Below, piece by piece: positions 43,411 to 51,835 of a DNA stretch of 64,000 bases. Position numbers and translations under genes: made by a program. Source of the DNA: Ascidiimonas sp046199005 (GTDB taxonomy: Bacteria > Bacteroidota > Bacteroidia > Flavobacteriales > Flavobacteriaceae). How positions within the stretch are numbered: position 1 is the first letter of the stretch; each line of letters opens with the position of its first letter. The notes under the pieces were generated by a model. The model searched no databases and was not told the origin of the DNA. It saw only the letters and a list, made by a program, of their open reading frames with translations. Location: contig CP176050.1 in NCBI GenBank assembly GCA_046199005.1, forward strand, positions 1,860,001 to 1,924,000. Reading direction: 5' to 3'.

Positions 43411-44046
43411 ATGATCGATGAGTTAAAATCAAAATATGGTCATCTGTTCGAAGATGATTTACTGCAAGAAATTAATCAGACAGGAACTTTTAAAGAGGTT
43501 CCCGAAGGTTTTAAATTGATTGAGATAGGTGAGTATATTCGATCGATGCCTTTGTTAGTATCAGGAGCCATAAAAGTGCTTCGGGAGGACAATGATGGCG
43601 ATGAATTATTGTTGTATTTTCTTGAGAGTGGCGAAACATGTGCGATGACTCTCAATTGTTGTATGGGACAGACCCAAAGCGAAATAAGAGCGATCGCAGA
43701 GACCGATACTAAATTAATTATGGTACCGGTACAGAAAATGGATGAGTGGATGATGAACTACAGGAGCTGGCGAACTTTTGTTTTACAAAGTTATCATGAT
43801 CGGCTTAATGAAATGCTTGAAACTATTGATGGTATTGCTTTTATGAAGATGGATGAACGGTTACTCAGATATCTGAAGGAAAAATCCAGGGTTAATAATA
43901 GCAATCACATTTACAGTACGCACCAGGAAATCGCCTATGATCTGCACACATCAAGAGTCGTTGTTTCACGTTTGCTTAAAACTTTAGAAAAAAGAGGAAA
44001 AATAGAGTTACACAGAAATCATATTAAGATCCTCCAGCTTGAGTAA
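43411..44046 (+). CDS. CRP/FNR family regulator with cysteine cluster (sulfur-cluster regulator)
   Basis: 211 residues. cNMP-binding-type barrel (about 25-115), dimer helix, and CRP winged helix (STHQEIAYDLHTSRVVVSRLLKTLEKRGKI). Cys77, Cys83 and Cys84 cluster in ESGETCAMTLNCCMGQ, where CRP binds the cAMP phosphate; no 4Fe-4S Cys set is seen. The recognition helix keeps Ser-Arg but replaces the FNR Glu by Val, which fits recognition of something other than TGA half-sites. It heads a sulfur gene cluster whose promoters carry GTAAC-N4-GTTAC. I infer a thiol or sulfane-sulfur sensor. Confidence 0.85.
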   Translation: MIDELKSKYGHLFEDDLLQEINQTGTFKEVPEGFKLIEIGEYIRSMPLLVSGAIKVLREDNDGDELLLYFLESGETCAMTLNCCMGQTQSEIRAIAETDTKLIMVPVQKMDEWMMNYRSWRTFVLQSYHDRLNEMLETIDGIAFMKMDERLLRYLKEKSRVNNSNHIYSTHQEIAYDLHTSRVVVSRLLKTLEKRGKIELHRNHIKILQLE

Positions 44047-44059
44047 CATAACATGTTAC
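44043..44059 (+). promoter_or_regulatory. imperfect GTAAC/GTTAC repeat before the permease gene
   Basis: GTAAC (44043-44047) and GTTAC (44055-44059) are separated by seven bases rather than four, and no TAnnTTTG lies at the standard distance. It overlaps the regulator stop codon. Weak candidate site. Confidence 0.35.
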
Positions 44060-44103
44060 TGATAATTGCGTTCGCAGCGATTTCAAAGAACAAATTAAGT
44101 CCT

Positions 44104-45828
44104 ATGTTTAAACGTTTTTTTCCTATTCTTTCCTGGCTTCCGGCGTATAGAAAATCCTATTTGTCCGGCGATATTACTGCAGGAATAACAGTAGGTGTTA
44201 TGGTCATTCCCCAGGGCATGGCGTATGCAATGATCGCGGGCCTTCCACCCATTTTTGGATTGTACGCAGCGCTAATTCCAACGATCATCTACAGTATTCT
44301 AGGTACTTCCAGAAGACTCTCTGTGGGACCCGTTGCCATGGATTCTTTGTTAGTAGCTTCAGGTTTGGGGGCATTAGCTCTCGCAAATATAGAAACCTAT
44401 ATCGCTATGGCGGCTTTTTTGGCCATGTTCATTGGAGTTATTCAATTAGCACTTGGTTTTATCAGAATGGGTTTCATCGTAAATTTTTTGTCGAAACCTG
44501 TAATAAGTGGTTTTACTTCGGCAGCTGCAATCATCATTGGTCTGAGTCAGCTAAAACATGTACTAGGGCTCAACATTGAAGGAAGCAGTAAAGTCTATGA
44601 ATTGCTTAAGGAGATCTTTATCCATTTGAATGATACAAATATCAGGGCCCTATTAATAGGTATTAGTGCCATATTGATCATTGTTTTTTTTAAAAACATC
44701 AATAAAAAAATACCAGGTTCTTTGATAGTGGTGGTAGCGGGTATATTGCTTTTGTACTGGACGCGATGGGATTTACTTGAAGTGAATATTGTTGGAGCTA
44801 TTCCGGAAGGCTTACCTTCTTTTCGCATTCCTCAGGTAAGCACAGATCAGATGTATAGCACCATATCTATCGCCATCACTTTAGCTCTGGTAGGTTTTTT
44901 AGAAGCTATTTCTGTAGCGAAAGCTCTGGATGAAAAGCACGGAGATGGAGAGGTTGATGCCAATCAAGAACTACGAGCAATTGGAACAGCAAACTTGTTA
45001 GGTGCTTTTTTTCAGTCGTTTCCGGTAACCGGAAGCTTTTCACGTACGGCTCTCAATGATGACGCAGGAGCAAAAACAGGTATCGCATCACTTATAAGTG
45101 CACTACTTGTCGGGATTACATTGGTCTTTTTGACCCCCTTATTCTATTATCTTCCTACAGCAGTATTGGGAGCGATCATTATGGTCGCCGTATACGGTTT
45201 GATAGACATAACCTATCCCATCCAACTTTACCATAAAAGAAAGGATGAATTTGTATTGTTAATCTGTACGTTTCTAATTACTCTTATCTTAGGCATTAAA
45301 GAAGGTATCTTACTCGGGGTACTTTTGTCACTTTTGTTATTAGTTTATCGAACATCTAAGCCTCATATTGCTATTCTGGGAAATATTAAGGGTACCGATT
45401 ATTACAAAAATGTCAATCGATTTAGTGATGATATAGAAATTCGCGATGATATATTGATTTTAAGATTCGATGCACAACTTTTTTTTGGGAACAAAGATTA
45501 CTTTAAGCGTGAATTACAAAAACAGATCCAGCGTAAAGGTCCTGCACTTCGAGCGATCGTATTGAATGCCGAAAGTATCAACTATATGGATAGCAGCGCC
45601 ACTTTAATGCTCATTCAACTTATACGGGACTTACAAAAATCGGGTATACGATTCATGATCGCCGGTGCCATTGGTCCAACCAGAGATATCATTTTCAGGA
45701 GCGAACTCATTAGTTTACTCGGTAATGAAAATCTATTCGTAAGAACCTATGAAGCAGTAGAAAGTTTTGATGGTAGAGCTGTTCACACTCCTATTCAACA
45801 AAGAGTCTCTCAGCAATCTAAATTATAA
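44104..45828 (+). CDS. SulP family anion permease with STAS domain
   Basis: 574 residues from ATG 44104 (MFKRFFPILSWLPAYRKSYLSGDITAGITVGVMVIPQGMAYA), the canonical SulP start; a frame from 44053 adds a non-conserved 17 residues. About 12-14 membrane segments, LPPIFGLYAALIPTIIYSILGTSR and SFPVTGSFSRTALN motifs, then a cytosolic STAS domain (about 455-560) with LNAESINYMDSSATLMLI. It transports sulfate or another anion at the inner membrane. It follows the CRP-family regulator by 57 bases, consistent with a role in sulfur handling. Confidence 0.9.
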   Translation: MFKRFFPILSWLPAYRKSYLSGDITAGITVGVMVIPQGMAYAMIAGLPPIFGLYAALIPTIIYSILGTSRRLSVGPVAMDSLLVASGLGALALANIETYIAMAAFLAMFIGVIQLALGFIRMGFIVNFLSKPVISGFTSAAAIIIGLSQLKHVLGLNIEGSSKVYELLKEIFIHLNDTNIRALLIGISAILIIVFFKNINKKIPGSLIVVVAGILLLYWTRWDLLEVNIVGAIPEGLPSFRIPQVSTDQMYSTISIAITLALVGFLEAISVAKALDEKHGDGEVDANQELRAIGTANLLGAFFQSFPVTGSFSRTALNDDAGAKTGIASLISALLVGITLVFLTPLFYYLPTAVLGAIIMVAVYGLIDITYPIQLYHKRKDEFVLLICTFLITLILGIKEGILLGVLLSLLLLVYRTSKPHIAILGNIKGTDYYKNVNRFSDDIEIRDDILILRFDAQLFFGNKDYFKRELQKQIQRKGPALRAIVLNAESINYMDSSATLMLIQLIRDLQKSGIRFMIAGAIGPTRDIIFRSELISLLGNENLFVRTYEAVESFDGRAVHTPIQQRVSQQSKL

Positions 45829-45849
45829 AGTAGAGACGGTCACTCAATT

Positions 45850-45895
45850 TTGTAACCCATGTTACAAATTAATTGCAGCGGGAATGGTAATTTTG
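45850..45895 (+). promoter_or_regulatory. GTAAC-N4-GTTAC box and -7 element for the persulfide-dioxygenase-like gene
   Basis: TTGTAACCCATGTTACAA (45850-45867) is a perfect palindrome apart from the four central bases. A perfect TAATTTTG (45888-45895) begins 29.5 bases from its centre, exactly as for the FNR-type boxes. Confidence 0.75.
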
Positions 45896-45917
45896 CATAG
45901 AATAAATTAAGAATAAG

Positions 45918-47330
45918 ATGAAAATAGAACAAATATATACCGGATGCCTTTCACAAGGAGCTTACTACATTGAAAGCGATGGAGAGGCTGCCATTATTGA
46001 TCCTTTACGGGAAGTAAAACCTTATATTGAGAAGGCTAAAAAAGATAATGCTCATATTAAATATGTTTTTGAAACTCATTTCCATGCCGATTTTGTGAGC
46101 GGCCATATCACACTGTCTCGTGAAACGGGAGCACCCATTATATTTGGCCCTATGGCAAATCCTTCCTTTGAAGCCTTGATTGCCGAAGACGGACAAGAAT
46201 TTCAAATAGGCAAAGTGACGATCAAAGTATTACACACGCCTGGTCACACGATGGAAAGTACGACCTATTTATTGAAAGATGAGCACGGAAAAGACCATGC
46301 GATCTTTAGCGGTGACACATTATTTCTCGGAGATGTAGGAAGACCAGACCTTGCTCAGAAAGCAGCAGACATGACCCAGGAACAACTGGCAGAAATCCTT
46401 TACGAAAGTCTTCGTACTAAAATTATGCCTCTGGCAGATGATGTAATTGTTTATCCAGCTCATGGTGCAGGTTCTGCTTGCGGTAAAAATATGATGAAGG
46501 AAACAGTTGATACTCTGGGCAATCAGAAAAAGATGAATTATGCCCTTCGTGCTGACATGACCAAAGAAGAATTCGTCAAGGAAGTAACGACAGGCTTACT
46601 GCCGCCTCCCCAGTACTTTCCATTAAATGTTAAAATGAACAAGGAAGGATACGAAGACATAGATGAAGTATTAGACCGGGGTACAACAGCACTTTCACCA
46701 GATGCCTTTGAGGCTGCAGCCAATGAAACGGGTGCAGTGGTACTAGATGTGAGGCATCAGGATGATTTTGCGAAAGGTCATATTCCCAGATCTATATTTA
46801 TTGGTTTGCAGGGAAGTTTTGCCCCATGGGTGGGTGCCTTAATTGCAGATGTAAAACAACCGATTCTTCTGGTGACGCCTCCTGGTAAAGAAGAAGAGAC
46901 GATCACCCGGTTATCCAGAGTTGGTTTTGACAATACACTAGGTTATCTAGAAGGTGGCTTTCCATCATGGAAGAAAGCATCTAAAGAGTATGACACGATA
47001 GCTTCCGTTTCTGCGGAGGCATTGAAAAAAAGTATTCAAAAAAAAGCAGATGTACAGGTCTTCGATGTGCGTAAAGAAAGTGAATATCTTTCAGAACATC
47101 TGGAAAATGCTCACAACACTCCGCTGGATTTTATCAATGATCATTTATCAACATATCCCGAAAATGATAATTTCTACATTCATTGTGCCGGAGGGTACCG
47201 CTCAATGATCGCTGCATCCATTCTGAAGAGCAGAGGCATACATAACATTATTGATGTAGCAGGTGGTTTTAAGGCGATCAAAGAAGCTGGTTTGGAAGTT
47301 ACCGATTATGTATGTCCGACGACATTGTAA
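45918..47330 (+). CDS. MBL-fold persulfide-dioxygenase-like protein with two rhodanese domains
   Basis: 470 residues. The ETHE1-type metallo-beta-lactamase part (1-250) has THFHADFVSGH, LHTPGHTMEST, FSGDTLFLGDVGRPDL and YPAHGAGSACG. Two rhodanese domains follow: the first (about 262-355) has no active-site Cys at the expected loop (VTPPGKEEE), so it is likely inactive; the second (about 365-460) has HCAGGYRS. Proteins of this design oxidise glutathione-type persulfide to sulfite and pass sulfur through the rhodanese. The gene has its own GTAAC-N4-GTTAC promoter. Confidence 0.92.
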   Translation: MKIEQIYTGCLSQGAYYIESDGEAAIIDPLREVKPYIEKAKKDNAHIKYVFETHFHADFVSGHITLSRETGAPIIFGPMANPSFEALIAEDGQEFQIGKVTIKVLHTPGHTMESTTYLLKDEHGKDHAIFSGDTLFLGDVGRPDLAQKAADMTQEQLAEILYESLRTKIMPLADDVIVYPAHGAGSACGKNMMKETVDTLGNQKKMNYALRADMTKEEFVKEVTTGLLPPPQYFPLNVKMNKEGYEDIDEVLDRGTTALSPDAFEAAANETGAVVLDVRHQDDFAKGHIPRSIFIGLQGSFAPWVGALIADVKQPILLVTPPGKEEETITRLSRVGFDNTLGYLEGGFPSWKKASKEYDTIASVSAEALKKSIQKKADVQVFDVRKESEYLSEHLENAHNTPLDFINDHLSTYPENDNFYIHCAGGYRSMIAASILKSRGIHNIIDVAGGFKAIKEAGLEVTDYVCPTTL

Positions 47331-47415
47331 CTAGAGAATTCACCTCTCTTAATTAATAAACTGAAAATAAGGTACAGGCTTCTGCAAGAGTAATTCTTCA
47401 TTTTATGTTTTCGTG

Positions 47416-47460
47416 TGTAACAATAGTTACAGTAAACACTTCAAAAAGATATTACTTTTG
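47416..47460 (+). promoter_or_regulatory. GTAAC-N4-GTTAC box and -7 element driving a short unit
   Basis: TGTAACAATAGTTACA (47416-47431) with a perfect TACTTTTG (47453-47460) 29.5 bases from its centre. Only about 80 bases downstream is a strong terminator; no ORF lies between. Confidence 0.75.
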
Positions 47461-47465
47461 GATTA

Positions 47466-47549
47466 CTACAGATAAAGAGCAAAAATAGTTTATTGGTTTA
47501 ATTGGTTGATTGTTTTACAGGGCAGTTGGTATTTCCAGCTGCCTTTTTT
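47466..47549 (+). ncRNA. candidate ~84-nt small RNA in the sulfur cluster
   Basis: Bounded by the GTAAC-N4-GTTAC promoter (47416-47460) and a 9-bp hairpin (47521-47529 with 47535-47543, loop TATTT) followed by six T. There is no ATG-initiated ORF inside. Its own regulated promoter and classical terminator make a regulatory RNA likely; alternatively it is an attenuated leader of the methyltransferase gene at 47680. Confidence 0.6.
47521..47549 (+). terminator. intrinsic terminator of the candidate small RNA
   Basis: GGCAGTTGG (47521-47529) pairs with CCAGCTGCC (47535-47543), one G-T pair, loop of five, then TTTTTT. Confidence 0.85.
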
Positions 47550-47679
47550 AATATCATGGTTTGGTAAAATAACAAATAAGTAGAAATAAACAGGTTACGA
47601 TAAGTCAGACATCCATCGTCTATAAAAATATGGCAGAAAATAAATGTTATTATTTTACGTTCTTTAGTATATTCATACT
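47550..47679 (+). other. intergenic stretch before the methyltransferase gene
   Basis: 130 AT-rich bases. An isolated GTTAC half-site (47594-47598) has no partner at a fitting distance. No clear -7 element seen. Confidence 0.4.
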
Positions 47680-48129
47680 ATGAAACTCACCACCAAAGAC
47701 TTGTTGTTAGTGACTTTGCAATTTATTCTTTTTGGATTGTATTTTTTGGATTTTAGCTTTTTCAAAATAGACGATCTCGGTATAATTTCTCATATAGGAT
47801 TGATCATCGCAATAGGAGGTTCCTTAGTATTGATCATTTCACTTCTTCAATTAAATAAGAATTTATCACCATTCCCTACACCTAAAGACAATGGAATCCT
47901 TATTCAGAACGGGTTGTATGCACATATACGTCATCCGATCTATACCGGAATTTTGTTCGTAGCTTTTGGAATGGCTTTGTATGTGGGATCAATCTATAAA
48001 ATTGGTATTGGATTTCTACTTTGTCTTTTATTTCATTACAAGACCAAATACGAAGAAGAGTTGTTACTTCAGAAGTTCAAGGAATACGAGATGTATATGC
48101 TTAAGACAGGTCGTTTCATACCTAAATAG
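47680..48129 (+). CDS. isoprenylcysteine carboxylmethyltransferase (ICMT)-like membrane protein
   Basis: 149 residues, four or five membrane segments. The C-terminal ICMT/PEMT signature NGLYAHIRHPIYTGILF and, after the last helix, KTKYEEELLLQKFKEYEMY-x-L-K-TGRFIP are clear; these bind S-adenosylmethionine at the membrane. The bacterial substrate is unknown. Located between the candidate small RNA and the YeeE/YedE pair in the sulfur cluster. Confidence 0.88.
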   Translation: MKLTTKDLLLVTLQFILFGLYFLDFSFFKIDDLGIISHIGLIIAIGGSLVLIISLLQLNKNLSPFPTPKDNGILIQNGLYAHIRHPIYTGILFVAFGMALYVGSIYKIGIGFLLCLLFHYKTKYEEELLLQKFKEYEMYMLKTGRFIPK

Positions 48130-48144
48130 CGATACAAATTTGTT

Positions 48145-48190
48145 GCGTAACTTTTGTTACTGTACTAGTTTAAGAAACACACTTACTTTG
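48145..48190 (+). promoter_or_regulatory. GTAAC-N4-GTTAC box and -7 element for the YeeE/YedE pair
   Basis: GTAAC (48147-48151), four bases, GTTAC (48156-48160). TTACTTTG (48183-48190) starts 29.5 bases from the centre, one base from TAnnTTTG. Confidence 0.65.
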
Positions 48191-48207
48191 TAGAAAATAA
48201 TGAATAT

Positions 48208-48765
48208 ATGGATTGGATATTAAATCCCTGGCCTTGGTATGTAGCGGGTCCGTTAATTGCACTTACCATGCTGCTACTTCTTTTGATGGGAAAAAATTTC
48301 GGAATGTCATCTAACCTTAGAACGCTTTGTACGATCTGTGGCGCAGATAAGACTACAGACTTTTTTCGATTTAACTGGAAAGAACAAAGATGGAATTTGG
48401 TGGTGGTACTAGGCGCGGTCATTGGTGGTTTTATAGCTTCTCAATTCTTAACGAGCGATGCAGCTGTACTCATCAATGAAAGTGTAGTTGCAGATTTGCA
48501 ACTAAAGGGTTTTCAAAGTGCTGGAAAGGCGTATTTACCCGAGCGGCTATTTAGCATGGAAGCATTGAGCGATCCAGAAAGTATTCTTTTATTGATAATT
48601 GGAGGTTTTTTGGTTGGTTTTGGAGCCAGATATGCAGGAGGATGTACATCAGGACATGCCATTTCAGGACTTAGTAACTTACAATTACCTTCGTTAATAG
48701 CAGTAATCGGATTTTTTATAGGAGGACTTGTTATGATTCACTTTATTTTCCCCTTAATTTTTTAG
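48208..48765 (+). CDS. YeeE/YedE family sulfur transporter, first half
   Basis: 185 residues, four or five membrane segments. The family motif GFGARYAGGCTSGHAISGLSNLQLPS at about 135-160 holds the conserved Cys of sulfur-compound channels (thiosulfate-type transporters). The loop after the first helix has TLCTICGADKT. It is split from its partner, which starts 2 bases after its stop; the two probably form one transporter. The GTAAC-type promoter places it in the sulfur regulon. Confidence 0.9.
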   Translation: MDWILNPWPWYVAGPLIALTMLLLLLMGKNFGMSSNLRTLCTICGADKTTDFFRFNWKEQRWNLVVVLGAVIGGFIASQFLTSDAAVLINESVVADLQLKGFQSAGKAYLPERLFSMEALSDPESILLLIIGGFLVGFGARYAGGCTSGHAISGLSNLQLPSLIAVIGFFIGGLVMIHFIFPLIF

Positions 48766-48767
48766 TT

Positions 48768-49181
48768 ATGAGAACAGTACTTTATTTGGTGATAGGCATA
48801 TTTTTTGGAATTGTGATGTTCAAATCTGAAGCTGCCTCATGGTTTCGAATCTATGAGATGTTTCAATTTAAATCATTTCATATGTACGGAATTATCGGTT
48901 CTGCCTTGTTAGTGGGAGTATTGATCGTTCAGGCTATTAAAAGATATGGAGTAAAATCTTTTTATGGGTCTAAAATAGATTTTCCTCCTAAGCAAAGAAG
49001 TTTTAGCCGGTATATGTATGGAGGTATTATTTTTGGTTTAGGTTGGGCGCTGGCAGGAGCATGCCCGGGACCCATGTTTACGCTGGTAGGAGCAGGTTAT
49101 GTGCCTATTTTAATCGTTATTATTTCGGCTTTACTAGGCACCTATGTTTACGGGATGCTGCGTAATAAGCTTCCACACTAG
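48768..49181 (+). CDS. YeeE/YedE family sulfur transporter, second half
   Basis: 137 residues, about four membrane segments. Conserved motif IIFGLGWALAGACPGPMFTLVGAGY with the pore-type Cys. Only 2 bases separate it from the first half, so the two are translated together. It ends convergent with the YihY gene, 18 bases away, with no obvious terminator. Confidence 0.9.
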   Translation: MRTVLYLVIGIFFGIVMFKSEAASWFRIYEMFQFKSFHMYGIIGSALLVGVLIVQAIKRYGVKSFYGSKIDFPPKQRSFSRYMYGGIIFGLGWALAGACPGPMFTLVGAGYVPILIVIISALLGTYVYGMLRNKLPH

Positions 49182-49199
49182 AAGCTACATGAATTGTTC

Positions 49200-50093
49200 T
49201 TAAGTTTTATCTGCAAATTCTGCATTGGAAGATGGCCTTATACCATGGCCATACTTTTTGGCATAAACCGCTGTAAATTTTGCCCCCAGTAATATAATTA
49301 AACAAGAATAAAACACCCATAACAGTATAAGAATAACTGATCCTGCAGCGCCATAGGCAGAATCAGGAGCCGCTTTTGAGAAATAAACACCTAACAAAAA
49401 TTTACCGGAAACAAACAGAGTAGCAGTTACTATAGCACCTTTCCATACGGTTTTCCACTTAATTATAGCATCTGGAAGATACTTGTAGATCAAAGCAAAT
49501 AATAGGGTAATAATTCCCATCGAAAGGACAAGGTCTAAGGCATAAGCTACATACAATACGATATCTGGAAACAACGAACGAATGTAATCATTCAATATTG
49601 AAATAGCGGTAGTAAGCACAAGACTTATCAATAATAAAAATCCTATGATAAGAATAAAACCAAAGCTTACCACTCTATCGGTAATTATTTTAATAAATTG
49701 AGTTTTTGGTGCCGGATTAATATTCCAGATCTCGTTGAGAGAGATCTTTAATTGATAGAATACTCCGGTAGCTCCAAACAGTAAAGTTGCTATACCAAAA
49801 AGTGTTGAAAAGAAGCCTTTATTAGAAGTTTCTGCACCTGCGATCATTGCTTGAACAGATCTTGCTGAATCTCTTCCTAAAACTTGAGAAATTTCATCGA
49901 TCAGCTTTCCCTGAACGGCATCTTCTCCCCAAATAGATCCTACGACATTGATTATAATAATGAGCAGTGCAGGAAGTGATAATACAGCATAAAAAGCAAC
50001 TACTGCACTTAACCTCCATGGATTATCTTTGTTCCACGAACTTATCGTCTCAGATAGTATTCTGAAATAAGTTTTGAACCTGTACTTTTTCAT
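49200..50093 (-). CDS. YihY/virulence factor BrkB family membrane protein
   Basis: 297 residues, six membrane segments. Typical features are NPWRLSAVVAFYAVLSLPALLIIII, GATGVFYQLKISLNEIWN, and ALIYKYLPDAIIKWK with AYGAAGSVILILLWVFYSCLIILLGAKFTAVYA at the end. Function uncertain; not an RNase BN despite older naming. Confidence 0.9.
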   Translation of the reverse strand: MKKYRFKTYFRILSETISSWNKDNPWRLSAVVAFYAVLSLPALLIIIINVVGSIWGEDAVQGKLIDEISQVLGRDSARSVQAMIAGAETSNKGFFSTLFGIATLLFGATGVFYQLKISLNEIWNINPAPKTQFIKIITDRVVSFGFILIIGFLLLISLVLTTAISILNDYIRSLFPDIVLYVAYALDLVLSMGIITLLFALIYKYLPDAIIKWKTVWKGAIVTATLFVSGKFLLGVYFSKAAPDSAYGAAGSVILILLWVFYSCLIILLGAKFTAVYAKKYGHGIRPSSNAEFADKT

Positions 50094-50159
50094 TTCACAA
50101 TCTTCTGTAAAGAGATGATGATATTGATAGCAGTTTTAAAATCGATCTGCTACAAAGAT

Positions 50160-50312
50160 CTATTGATTAACAATAAACGCATGAATCACGCCTGGAAGCC
50201 AACCAATTAATGTAAGCAATAAGCTTATAAGAAATGTTCCGCCCAGCCCGTGTTTTAAAAATACAGCTAATGGAGGCAAAAGAATACTCAGAATAATAGT
50301 TAGTAAAGACAT
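50160..50312 (-). CDS. YqaE/Pmp3 family membrane peptide
   Basis: 50 residues: two hydrophobic helices (MSLLTIILSILLPPLAVFLK and TFLISLLLTLIGWLPGVIHA) joined by HGLGG. This is the full PMP3/YqaE signature (LPPLAVFL-x-hG, LLT-x-hGWLPGhIHA). The family is induced by salt or membrane stress in many organisms. It lies upstream of and co-directional with the YihY gene (gap 66 bases), next to a Na+/H+ antiporter gene. Confidence 0.9.
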   Translation of the reverse strand: MSLLTIILSILLPPLAVFLKHGLGGTFLISLLLTLIGWLPGVIHAFIVNQ

Positions 50313-50500
50313 AATTTTTTCATTTGAGCTTCAAAGTTCCAGTTAATTTCCTAACATCATTAATGCGATCCAAACTATATTTACCTTTAATCCTTCTAAA
50401 TGAAAATCAAAACTTCAAATAGAGTTCACTTGAATTGATAAGGCACATTTTATAATTTATAATTCCTTAAATTGTGAACTAACAGAATTTCCCGTAACTA

Positions 50501-51835
50501 ATGAAGCGTACGCCGAGTGATAGATTTGTAAACATTATTAATCAAATTTTTGGAAATCAATCAGCACAAGGGATCACATTGTTTGCGATGGTGTTAGTTG
50601 CGATGATATGGGTTAACTCTCCCTGGGAACATAGCTATCATTGGTTATGGAACCAAAAACTCACCATCGGTTTTGAAAATTTTGCAATTACAGAAACTTT
50701 ACATCATTGGATAAATGATGGTTTAATGGCTTATTTCTTTTTTATGGTAGGTCTGGAGGTGAAACGGGAATTCATGAATGGAGAATTAGCGACGTTTCGA
50801 AAAGCCGCACTACCTATTACTGCAGCACTCGGAGGAATGTTAGTGCCTGCTGCGATCTATTTTTTGATCACCTATAATGGTGAAGGTTCCAACGGATGGG
50901 GAATACCGATGGCCACCGATATTGCTTTTGCCATTGGTCTTATATCACTTTTGGGAAGCAAAGTTTCTGCCTCCTTGAAAACCTTCCTCACCGCACTGGC
51001 TACAGCAGATGATATTGGAGCGATCCTGGTGATCGCTTTTTTTCTGACTAATGATATTCAGTTGATAAGTCTTGCTATAGGAGGTGTTTATTTTATCATT
51101 ATGTTGGCAGGAAATATGCTGGGAGTTCGCAGTATGTGGTTTTATCTTTTCTTCGGGATTTTTGGACTGTGGGTGGCAATTTTACTTTCAGGAATTCACG
51201 CCACACTTGCAGGTGTTCTTGCAGCGCTTACGATTCCCGCACGTACTAAATTGTCGGAAAAAGCATATTTAGAAAAAATAGCTGAAAGACAACAGGAATT
51301 TAACGATACCAGATTTACAGAAGATCAACTGTTAACCCATAAACAGGTAGTTATTATTCAAAATGCCATAAGCGATAGCAAAAAAGCACTTACTCCTCTA
51401 CAACGTGTAGAAGAGAACATAAAACCTTTCGTATATTATTTCATACTTCCAATTTTTGCGCTGTCCAATGCCGGAGTTGTGATCACTTCAGATTATTTCA
51501 ATATCGTTACTCACCCTATAAGCTTGGGTATTATTTTAGGACTTCTTTTTGGTAAATTGATAGGGATTGTTGTATTTTCAAAAATGGCAGTTTCCTTTAA
51601 ACTGGGGGTTTTACCTTACGGTGTTAAATGGAAAAGTATTGCTGGTGTTGGTTTTATGGCAGGTATAGGTTTTACAATGTCCTTATTTATTGCCGGTCTG
51701 GCACTTAAAGATGAAAATTTACTTCAGATTGCAAAAACCGGTATACTCACCGGTTCATTGTTGTCTGCAATAATTGGTTTATTATGGTTAAACCGGATCG
51801 CAAAAAAGGATAAAATGGTTTCAAATGAAGAATAA
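50501..51835 (+). CDS. nhaA: Na+/H+ antiporter NhaA
   Basis: 444 residues, about 12 membrane segments. Landmarks include FFFMVGLEVKREFMNGEL, MATDIAFAIGLISLLG with the paired Asp of ATADDIGAILVIAFF, and GVGFMAGIGFTMSLFIAGLA. It exchanges Na+ for protons across the inner membrane and fits a marine habitat. An internal loop of ~40 residues around 255-300 (KAYLEKIAERQQEF) is longer than in E. coli NhaA. It overlaps the next gene by 11 bases. Confidence 0.95.
   Translation: MKRTPSDRFVNIINQIFGNQSAQGITLFAMVLVAMIWVNSPWEHSYHWLWNQKLTIGFENFAITETLHHWINDGLMAYFFFMVGLEVKREFMNGELATFRKAALPITAALGGMLVPAAIYFLITYNGEGSNGWGIPMATDIAFAIGLISLLGSKVSASLKTFLTALATADDIGAILVIAFFLTNDIQLISLAIGGVYFIIMLAGNMLGVRSMWFYLFFGIFGLWVAILLSGIHATLAGVLAALTIPARTKLSEKAYLEKIAERQQEFNDTRFTEDQLLTHKQVVIIQNAISDSKKALTPLQRVEENIKPFVYYFILPIFALSNAGVVITSDYFNIVTHPISLGIILGLLFGKLIGIVVFSKMAVSFKLGVLPYGVKWKSIAGVGFMAGIGFTMSLFIAGLALKDENLLQIAKTGILTGSLLSAIIGLLWLNRIAKKDKMVSNEE

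Noticed and set aside
45918..47330. Annotation as glyoxalase II
   Set aside because: The rhodanese fusion, the HADFVSGH and GDVGRPDL motifs and the sulfur-gene context fit the ETHE1/persulfide-dioxygenase group better.
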